From Zhengitettix transpicula (Eukaryota; Arthropoda; Insecta; Orthoptera; Tetrigidae), in contig CM073590.1 of assembly GCA_037074705.1 (NCBI GenBank), forward strand, positions 7,332,001-7,396,000: a stretch of DNA of 64,000 nt, given 5' to 3'. A program made the translations under genes and the position numbers. The notes beneath the pieces were generated by a model. That model was not told the DNA's origin and did no database searches. It saw only the letters and a list, made by a program, of their open reading frames with translations. Below are positions 55,645-64,000 of the stretch, piece by piece (the stretch's first letter is position 1; every line of letters begins with the position of its first letter).

Positions 55645-58140
55645 CATGATATAGAGTCAAATTCTCAGACTTTTCATTTACAAGTAACTTGTGCGCATAT
55701 TGCTTTACTTGTTGATTGCGTATTAATATTTTTGAGTTTCAATTTCATAACACGTCAATTACACGTGTCATTTGTGTTACCGAGTGACGTCATCCTCTGG
55801 TGCCAACAGATGAACGGGGATGAAGCGATAAAATAAACAAGTCTGTTTCATTATATACATTTATTTGGTGGTAAAAACTCAAAGGACAAATTTAGCAACC
55901 TTCGTATACCCATGCAATACTCTGAGATAAGATAGCATATAAAAGTTTTCGTATCGTTATAGCTATATATCGTATTATAAATCGAGGAGAATAGTTAAAG
56001 AGCATGAGTGAATGTATATTAAAACATGTATATATTTATTTATGTGATATGTATGATTATATATATATTGAAAAAAGTAACTGACGCAAGGGCAATATAG
56101 GTTTTTGATTTAGACGTGCGTAGAACATCCATATAAAATCATACATTCTTTCGAAATGAATAAGTGTTAACTAATATTAATAGCGAATATCTGCGGTAAA
56201 CTGCCAACGAATTTTCAATCTACAAGACTTGAAGGAACTACTGGACCGTATGCGTTAATATAGTCAATAAACAAGTGGAAACAAATAGCCAAAGTCGAAT
56301 CTGAATAAAACGTTTTTTACCATATGGCAATTATCTCGTCAGTCTCTCACACCAAACTTGGTTTCGCGCGACTTTTGAGTATACTCTTGAAATGGAATAA
56401 AAATAATACATTTGGAAGGCGACGACCTAGGTTAAACCAATTGTGGGTAGAAGGAAGTCTAATAGAAGAGAAGACTGTGTAAGTGAGTGGGATCTTTCGA
56501 TCAACTATTCTAACTTCCACCAATTTATTAAGATTGGCCAGCTAATGTGTTTGGTGTGAACTAATTGAACACAAAGTCACTCAAATCTTCTGAGATGGAA
56601 CGTTTTCGGCAATACAGCAAGGCCCATAACTTTTCCATAAAACCTAGCACTTAAGAGAGATTAATAGTTAAACTGAGCGTGTGAAGTATATGAAGTATTA
56701 ATCAATTTAGAAAATATCTATTGATGACTTTTAACCCGTTTAAAACACCTTACTCGTTGGTCTACATTAAAACGGACAAGATTAATTCTGAATCAGACTT
56801 CGAATGCGGTATCTCCTTGAAGTAACGGAGCTAACTTAATACCTCTTTAACATCACGAACCAGACGTGAAAGCTGCCTCTCCGATTTCTAATTTAATTTG
56901 GTGCTTTTAAAATCGTGTGTCAGCCATAGCATAACTCAGACTTCATATTTCAAAGAGTAAAACTTCTAAGACTGAGATACAAGCAAATGGTTCGAGCTCA
57001 CTAGACCAAGTTTACTTATTTCGAAGGTATTTACGTTATCAGGCTTAAGATAAAGTTAGTTTGTGTAAGTCTTCTGCGTGAGTTACTGTACAACTTAATA
57101 TACAATAATTAATCTCGAATATAAATTAAAATAATACATTTAACTTATATTTTATTTAAATATTATCGTTTTCATTAAAATAAATTTTAAAGGTATATTC
57201 TTAGAACCAAGTGTCGTAAATATATATTAATATCAGGGAATCCGAAATTGATGTAATAAATGTGTCTGACTGTCTCGTTGACATTTATAACTTTCCAGAA
57301 AGAAAATTGTAGAACTTATTTTGAGGAATCGTTTTAGGGTTGTTAAAGAGGTTTGAAGGAATAGCAAAATTTCCATCCGCTATCTTGAGATAAAATAATG
57401 GACATTTCCATAAATTGACTTTATTTTAAGGGAGAAAAAACACTCAGTCTCGTATATTGGTAAAAAAAATTAATAGGTTTTCGACCTGTTTGGTCATTTA
57501 CAACCTTATTTAAAGATTTTAGCCTTTTTAAAAAAAAACTGCGCGGCGTTGTCTGATACATGTTACAATGATATTGTAAATGACCGAATAGGTACAAAGC
57601 GTCAGCCTATTAATATTTGTAAACATTATAAGAGACCTTGTATGGTTTATGTCCCTTAATAGGCCTATTAATCTTTAAACAGTCTACGTCTATTAAACCT
57701 GTATTATGTAGTTATGGTATTCACAAGAAAATGGTTCAATCGATTTATGTAAAGTATAGTATATAAGAATTTAAGCAATGAAAAACTTCCTTCTACCAAA
57801 TTGAAAATATGGCGGAAACTCCAAAATCTGTTTGTAACTACTTATACAAAGATTTTTCCGCACTTAAATAGATCTGAACTGTTTCTCTCTGAAGCGATTT
57901 ATTACTTTGAAACTATCTTAAGTTGTTATTTAAAAATGTTAAAATTTTTCGGTCTGTCTTAAGACTCTGATTCTTGAATCGATCCGAAGACATTCCGCAC
58001 TTCAGAAGAATATGTTTGCCGTATAGTAAGTACCAAAGTTTAATTGAGTGTGAACATTTCGTTCATTTTTAATATTTTATCGCTACAAGGTATTAGTTAC
58101 CGACAATTGCAGACTGTGAAAGTAGATCTAAAATAAATTG
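55645..58140. other. Anonymous stretch containing one small fold-back
   Basis: No gene recognised across about 2.5 kb, apart from the fold-back at 57471-57612. Confidence 0.55.
57471..57612. repeat. Short fold-back with stem plus GAAAAC motif
   Basis: The left arm (taataggttttcgacctg, tttggtcatttacaa) is mirrored on the right (ttgtaaatgaccgaatag, gtacaaagcgtcagcctatta). On the minus strand the left arm reads aaatgaccaaacaggtcg then aaaacc, a perfect short stem (GACC...GGTC) followed by GAAAA as in the other fold-backs. Confidence 0.7.
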
Positions 58141-58149
58141 TTAGAGCAG

Positions 58150-58262
58150 ACATTCTATGATGTAGTGGTCAGTGTGACTGCCTCGCGTCACAGAGGTCCG
58201 GCTTCGAGTCCGGCTGTTGAGTCTGGATGTTGAGCTCCTGTCTCCATACTGAGAAGTTATGG
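58150..58262 (+). repeat. tRNA-derived SINE head
   Basis: The run tgtagtggtcagtgtgactg, then cctcgcgtcacagaggtccg and gcttcgagtccggctg, shows an A box, an anticodon-type stem and a strong B box (GCTTCGAGTCC) with its T-stem. No acceptor stem closes it, and the 3' side continues into unrelated sequence and a run of 13 C at 58265-58277. A SINE is far more likely than a tRNA gene. Confidence 0.75.
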
Positions 58263-58279
58263 ATCCCCCCCCCCCCCTC

Positions 58280-59905
58280 TCGTTAGTTCCCCGACAAAGA
58301 AATTCTAATGACCGGTCGATAATAAAATAAATTTAAAAAGTTACAAAACTTACTTTCCGGTTATATGAATAACATTAAAATATAAATTGATACTTTATTG
58401 AATGGAAAATAAATTACACGTTCATTTCGTAAAAACAACTTTCCTATACTGACCATATTGTTTAAAATGTACAGATTAATTAATTTTCGTATTGTCAATA
58501 GAATTATAATTCTGAATAGGCTGATTCTGAAGAATTTCGGTAACCACTATTTTCCCACACTGGAAATATATTTAAAATTTCGAAAATACAAACAAAAAAT
58601 TTATACTCATTTGTTCTAAAAGTTCGAAACGTATAGTAGTTACGAATATGCAGGTTAGGCGAAATGAATATGAATCTAGTAAAATTTACGCTTACTCTTA
58701 AAACCTAGGATATGTTGTAATGCTAGTCAGAATAAAGAAAACAATGAGAAGACGAAGAAGATTAAAATCTAGGCTTATTGAAATATATGTTTGATTCAAA
58801 GTCAGTTAAAAAGATGTAGGCCTTCATGTACACTAAGCCCACACTGGATAACTTCCTAGCTGATGAATAACAGAATTATAATTTTTTCATTTAATCCTCA
58901 AACTTTCTGTTAAGCTAAAAATCAGACTGTATTTACCAAGATCTTTAATTACAGTTGCAACGAATGTTCTTTTCTTAGCATACTTACAAATCAAGAAGAA
59001 TATTCCTTAGAAAATTATTTTACACATATTAACTACTATTTCAGATTTATGCAGCAATACTTTTCTTAATTATGGTTCGAATTAAAATACAAAATACGTC
59101 TTCCAAAAATTTTTTAAACTTTTGTAAACCATCTAATTCTTAATAAATTAATTTCACAAGTCTCACAACCATTTAGGCATTCAACATAATGCGATTTATA
59201 CAGAATATTTAAAATAATTTTTAATTTTAATCATGTCCATTTTATCTGACATTTACTAGATTTTTTTGATGTGAAATTCCATCCAGGGATTTCTATTCGA
59301 GTAGCAGCTCGAGTCCTAGTGGCTCATGAAATGAATTTGAACTTCTAGCGTCGTGGTATACGCTTGACGGATATTTCGAGTCGTCCTCGTAGCGGGAGAA
59401 TAGTTTTATTGAAAGGCAGACTGTTTCGTACATTGACTCCTTGTAATTTAATTAATTTCACGAGTCTCACAATGATTTAGGGGTTCCACAACAAACTTTG
59501 AAAACACGGTAATGAGGTGAACAAGATAACAGTTCCGGTTGCGTTCTGTGATAAGCGAGGCGCATGCTGATTCTGAAGACAAATAAAAATTAATTTACTT
59601 AGCTATTTAAATAAATTATTAAACGTCGAATACTGAAGCTTTATTCATCATATGAAACCAAAGAATCTAGGCTCACCTTTAAATAACGGTTAATAATAAG
59701 AATAAGGCCAATAATAATTATGTATGTGCAAATGCGTGGCGTTTCAGTTTGGCACCATGATCATAATGGCGGCTAGTATGTTTCGTTAATGATCGGTTCA
59801 GTCTAGCAGACTGCTTCGTCATCCGTCGTCAGTCAGTTGACGATGGTGTATTACTGTAGGACACATCCAACATTTCGATCTCTCTTAAACAGCGACGCAA
59901 GACTT
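58280..59905. other. Anonymous AT-rich stretch
   Basis: No gene. A short block, taatttcac(a/g)agtctcacaa followed by atttagg, occurs at 59150 and again at about 59455. This may be an older duplication of about 300 bp. Confidence 0.5.
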
Positions 59906-59908
59906 GGT

Positions 59909-60645
59909 GGCTGGTTACTTGACTTCTTAAACATGGCAGTAAATTTACTTGTTTAATGGTTGAGAATATTGCAGTATATTTATCAAATACTGCCACAATC
60001 AAAACTTGGTGGAAAACCAAACGTAAAACCACGTGACTGCGTGATTAATCTGTAACTAACCCAAAGTAAAATTAGTTAATATACATTTGTATTGAGCTTA
60101 AGTTATTATAATTTCATCGAGTAGCTTTCCTGTGAGGAAGAGAAAAGTCATCTTACCACGTTATGAACAGAACAGAAAGACTCATCCACGCTTCGTTAGC
60201 AGTAAGGATTTTACAGGCAGCTTCAGAGTGGTTCGTCGAGACAAAAAGATCCGAGTTGAGGAACGAAGTAGCGATTTTCTTCAATTGCCTGTTTATTGAC
60301 GCTTACAGTGACTCGTTTTCTATCGTAAAATATAAACACTTCCAGCAATATTTATGTTTTGTAATTGACAGAGTTCCTGATTTTTTCATGAATCTGAAAC
60401 ACATACAATCCTTTAGAGCACATCATTCGTAACATTCAGCAGAGTAATAAGCGAAGGTAATAAAGAAAACGTTAAACAGCTTATGAAAATTAATTAAAGA
60501 AATTCAAAATACGGAAGATTGCATCACTCATTGCGTTCTCCTTTGATTAAGCTTATTCTCAAATTATATAAAATCGTAGCTTACTCACTTTACTTTACTT
60601 TACTTAAATTCCCGTAAACTTATCGTAGTCAGTTTGTTCAATGAA
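59909..60645 (+). repeat. Diverged tandem duplication, unit 1
   Basis: Matches 60657-61400 in order: aaacgtaaaaccacgtgact, gtgattaatctgtaac, gagtagctttcctgtg, ccacgttatgaacagaacag, gttagcagtaaggattttac, aaagatccgagttgag, and late agaaaacgttaaacagctta. An 89-codon forward frame (60163-60432) starts at the conserved ATG, but indels between the units shift the frame, which argues against coding. Confidence 0.7.
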
Positions 60646-60656
60646 CAATATTTATA

Positions 60657-61400
60657 AGTGGCTGCAAGATGACTGGTTCAAAGGATTGAGTCTGCCAGAG
60701 TCCGAGGATTTGGAGTAGTTAAAATTTTGCAGAATATTTTATGGATTACAATTAAAACTGAAACAAGTCAAACAATCGCCAGAAAAGCAAACGTGAACTC
60801 ACGTAACTCCGTGATCAATCTGCAACGAACTAAAAGTTGAATAAAATAATATAAGATTTAATTAATTTTTAAGAATATAATTGCATCAAATAGCTTTCCA
60901 GTGCGAAGGGTCTTGCCCCGTTATGAACAGAAGGAAATTTCTCAACCAACTCTTGGTTAGCAGAAACAGTTTTACAGTCTGCTTCAGAGATAAATCGATC
61001 CGAGTTGACGAACCGAGTTGCAATATTTCTATTGAAATTGACAGGATTCGTGCTTCTTCGTGTCTCTGCAACGTACGAAAACATTTTGAGCTTGCCTTTA
61101 GAAATATTCAACATTCGTCTACTTTATTATTTCATGAGGAGAAATTATGAAACGGAAAGGAACCTGACGACAGCAGTGTTATAAACTTAGGAATTAAAGA
61201 AAATGTTAAACACCTTATTTTAATACAACTACAATAGAAGGAAATCAAAATCATAAAAGCTTGCAGCGAATATTAAGTTCTTCTTTGATTTTACTTATAA
61301 TTTTTTATATGAAATGAAAATTACTCCCTTTACTGTTTCAAGGAAATTCGCGTAGACACTTCGTAGTCCGCTGTTGCTTTCATACGAATGAACCTCATTT
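60657..61400 (+). repeat. Diverged tandem duplication, unit 2
   Basis: Counterparts: aaacgtgaactcacgtaact, gtgatcaatctgcaac, aatagctttccagtgc, ccccgttatgaacagaagg, gttagcagaaacagttttac, aatcgatccgagttgac, agaaaatgttaaacacctta. Unit spacing is about 750-790 bases. No transposon protein is present in either unit. Confidence 0.7.
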
Positions 61401-61404
61401 CCAC

Positions 61405-63570
61405 AGTAACCGATCATATTTTTGAGATGGATGCACTTGTTACCACAGTTTTGGTTCCCCAAATAATCCGTTAAGTATTACGCAATCTTTGTCAGAAATT
61501 GGTTGGATATTAAATTAAATGTTCCATATAAGTTAATTGTAATTTTCACAGTAAAGTTAAATTTCATTTGCAGGGTTTCTCAGAACGCAATATGCTTAGT
61601 ACTGTTACTGATGAAGAAAATGATGGTTTTAAATTGTTTTCTGTATAGCATTCTTAATGAGATATGCACTTCTATGATAAACAAGATCTATTTTAACTCC
61701 ATTTTATTTCTTGTATGGGTGATAGGAATTGTAATCAAAACATCAGAATCCATATCATTCCCTATTTTTACTTTCTGGAGAAGATGAAGGGTTTCTCTTG
61801 AAAGATAATAGATTTCAAAATGTCTGAATTGGCTATATTTATTATTCGATAATAAATTTCGTCGTACCCTTGTTTAATTTTGTACCGAAGCCAAGGTCTT
61901 AACATTACTTTTGAAAAAAATCACCCCAAGATTAAAATTTCAAAATAAATCCAATGGCGTAATTACCACTATATTTACTTGACTCTGTGTATACACAATA
62001 TAATTATTTCTACGATATTTTTCGTTTCATTTTGCAGCTTATAATGTAACATTTTTTTTAGTAAAATAGGGAAATCAGTATTTTTTTATAAATTTTATTA
62101 TTATTTTTGTTATGTATTCACATCGAAGTTAAAATATAAATTTCTTTCAAATTTTTTAACGTTCAGTTTCTTAAAGCTGGACGTGTAGAAGCGAAATTTA
62201 CATGCCTAAAGACAATGTCATCCTCAATAAATTTTAATAACCCTCATGTCTGACTGAGAAGGTTTTAAAATTCGAAATTTTTGGTATATAACTACGTATG
62301 TTAAGCGCTAGAATATTTACACAACAATTCACATTTCTGAAAATTTATCTTATTTTTATACGTATTAAATACCTTTCAATTTAATAATTTTGTTATTCAA
62401 CAGCCATAATTTGTATTATTTCAAAAGTTAACACTAAACCAATGGTTAGATAACTCCATATATAAATAAAAACATTCACAGAGTTTGATTAGTATTTCAA
62501 TAACGAAACTCAACCATTCAATAATTTTTCTTCTTGTTAATTAATTTAGACTTTCAGATTTATTGATTGATTCCAGTTGTCTACTATTGAGGGAATTGGA
62601 TAAGTCTAAAGTACTAATAATTACATAAACAAAAAATAATTTATGTCAAAAGAATCATTATGGAACTATAAGGTTTCAAAACATATTCACTAAAATATAT
62701 TTATAAAAATAAGACAATTCAACAGTATAAATGAAAATTCATATGAGGTATTTTGTATTGTAAACTACGGTTTACTAAACTTCCCAAATAACAGTGAAAT
62801 TTAGCTTACCCATTATAATTTCGTTTATAGGCTGTATTTCTCCTCCGGTGAAAATGGTTAACATGCAAAATATAGAATAATTGCGCAGTATCAGATGGGC
62901 ATGCAAACAAACCGTTACTATTATATCAATTTAAAATATATTATTCAGTATTTGAAAGCAATTAATACAAGCAGAGCGATTTATGAATTCATCGACCGAA
63001 TAAGCAATCGCCATAAATGAGTAAAGTTTTACAATTCTGTCAAATACGTTGCGACTGTAGCATCTTTGGAGGAAGTGTATTAGATAATTTTATACCTGAA
63101 GAGTGCCTACTGTCTCTCTAAGTGAAAGGCAATGATGATCGGTTCGCATGATCATAAGGTTTTTAGTAATACGTTCGTGAAGTTTATCGTTGATAGGAAA
63201 CAAATTTCCATTACGTTTTACTAATTATAGAACTTTTAAAATTTATTTTCTTGGTAGTGTTAATATTCCAAGAACCTTAAACAAAGTCTTTCAACTTACT
63301 GTGCAATTTTTTCGCTTAATATTCGTGTACCTTGTAATCGTATACCGTATAATTGAAAACTAGATAGTATGCAGCGTGCCCTGGGTATTTATTTATATAA
63401 GCCTGAAAAAGTATTTAATTCGACGTTAATCTCTTTGTCAACCCCAGATTTTATCGGCATCAAGAGCTGGAGATTTTTAAACATTTATATTACTCGTCCA
63501 CTAAGCCGTCAGAATGCTAATTTAATAATAACTGGTATGGTGACACACTGTACTCCTTAGTAGATTAACA
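61405..63570. other. Anonymous AT-rich stretch
   Basis: No gene recognised. A 94-codon forward frame at 61503-61787 and a 63-codon one at 63369-63560 have no domain. Confidence 0.55.
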
Positions 63571-63572
63571 AG

Positions 63573-63771
63573 TAATAATATTAAATACGGCCTTCATACA
63601 GACAAAAATTTAAATAAAGATAGAAATACTAACAAAATTTAAAAACAAGTTTTTGCCGCTAGAAAAAGACGCTATGCGGCGTGGACTTTTAAGTGTATAA
63701 TTTCGTAGTTTTTGTTTCTTTTATTTAATGTTTGTCAGCATGAAGGTCGTATTTAATAGTATTATTATTAA
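63573..63771. repeat. MITE-like element with about 60-bp inverted repeats
   Basis: The left arm (taataatattaaatacggcc, ttcatacagacaaaaattta) is mirrored by the right arm ending ggtcgtatttaatagtatta. The element is about 200 bp, with a non-coding centre. Termini rich in TTAA/TAA and this size fit a MITE; the superfamily was not assigned. Confidence 0.7.
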
Positions 63772-63975
63772 GAGCCATTAATATCTATGTTAAATCTACA
63801 AGTAAACCTAATTTTGAGGGAGAATAACGTTTACTCATGATGAAATGCAGTTCGGAGATATATTTCAAGAAAATTCTGCTTTCAATATTAGTATTTGTCT
63901 AGGATATTCCACCAATTCTTTCCATTAAGAGATATTAAGTAAATTGGTTTCGTAGTTGATTTTGTGAAAAATGAT

Positions 63976-63985
63976 GGGGGGGGGG
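63976..63985. repeat. (G)10 run
   Basis: A homopolymer of ten G close to the window end. Confidence 0.9.
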
Positions 63986-64000
63986 TTCCGAAGAAAATGA

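Noticed and set aside
55223..55654. 143-codon plus-strand frame
   Set aside because: It lies across unit borders of repeat family R, has proline-rich composition without a domain, and is not conserved in frame in other copies.
58150..58230. Possible functional tRNA gene
   Set aside because: A and B boxes are present, but no acceptor stem closes the cloverleaf; a SINE head is the better reading.
60163..61150. Two 89-codon frames in the tandem duplication as a gene pair
   Set aside because: The shared ATG is followed by indels that put the two units in different frames, so the predicted peptides are unrelated.

Overview
This window looks like gene-poor, AT-rich nuclear DNA from an arthropod, most likely a large-genome insect. 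The evidence is the mixture of relics: mariner and DUF4817-type transposases, Jockey/CR1-like LINE ends, a Penelope-like GIY-YIG endonuclease, Helitron-like elements, tRNA-headed SINEs and TATA-box LTRs. A cockroach or termite would fit, but I cannot fix the species. I found no intact host protein-coding gene, rRNA gene or functional tRNA gene. Every open frame seen is short, lies inside a repeat, or lacks a recognisable domain. The recognisable coding matter is broken transposon protein.

The most striking structure is a set of eleven LTR-like elements of about 0.75-1.2 kb. Each starts TGTA/TG and ends ACA, most carry a TATA box, and almost all sit inside (TA)n microsatellites. They fall in two groups. 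Group 1 lies at 3496-4566, 8130-8950, 9031-9838(-), 28324-29377, 43103-44038(-) and 45618-46853. Group 2 lies at 2611-3473, 20943-21752, 44042-45160, 49995-51034(-) and 51062-51848. Four pairs are separated only by a TA tract. Several carry, just inside the outer terminus, a motif resembling a tRNA-Trp primer-binding site followed by a second copy of the terminus. No gag-pol interior is seen.

A 2.97-kb Helitron-like element (40131-43102) sits precisely inside the end of one group 1 LTR. It has two 5' heads, one 3' end and a degenerate internal tandem array of about 275 bp period. A 5'-truncated inverted copy lies at 52179-53572 and a lone 5' head near 27485.

Other regions: a tandem-repeat family (period about 450-550 bp) at 240-880, 7040-8115, 48005-48210 and 54670-55640; mariner at 4585-5265(-); a DUF4817/Tc-type transposase relic at 24655-25380; LINE relics at 17.7-18.1(-), 26.0-26.7(-), 33.1-33.6(+) and 47.4-47.8(+) kb; a Penelope-like endonuclease at 35.84-36.1 kb beside a long fold-back; further fold-backs at 19.1, 31.1, 57.5 and 63.7 kb; a diverged tandem duplication at 59.9-61.4 kb; and a CpG-rich island at 13.03-13.34 kb. 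The rest is anonymous AT-rich sequence. The genes do not work together as a pathway; the window is a record of repeated transposition and decay.
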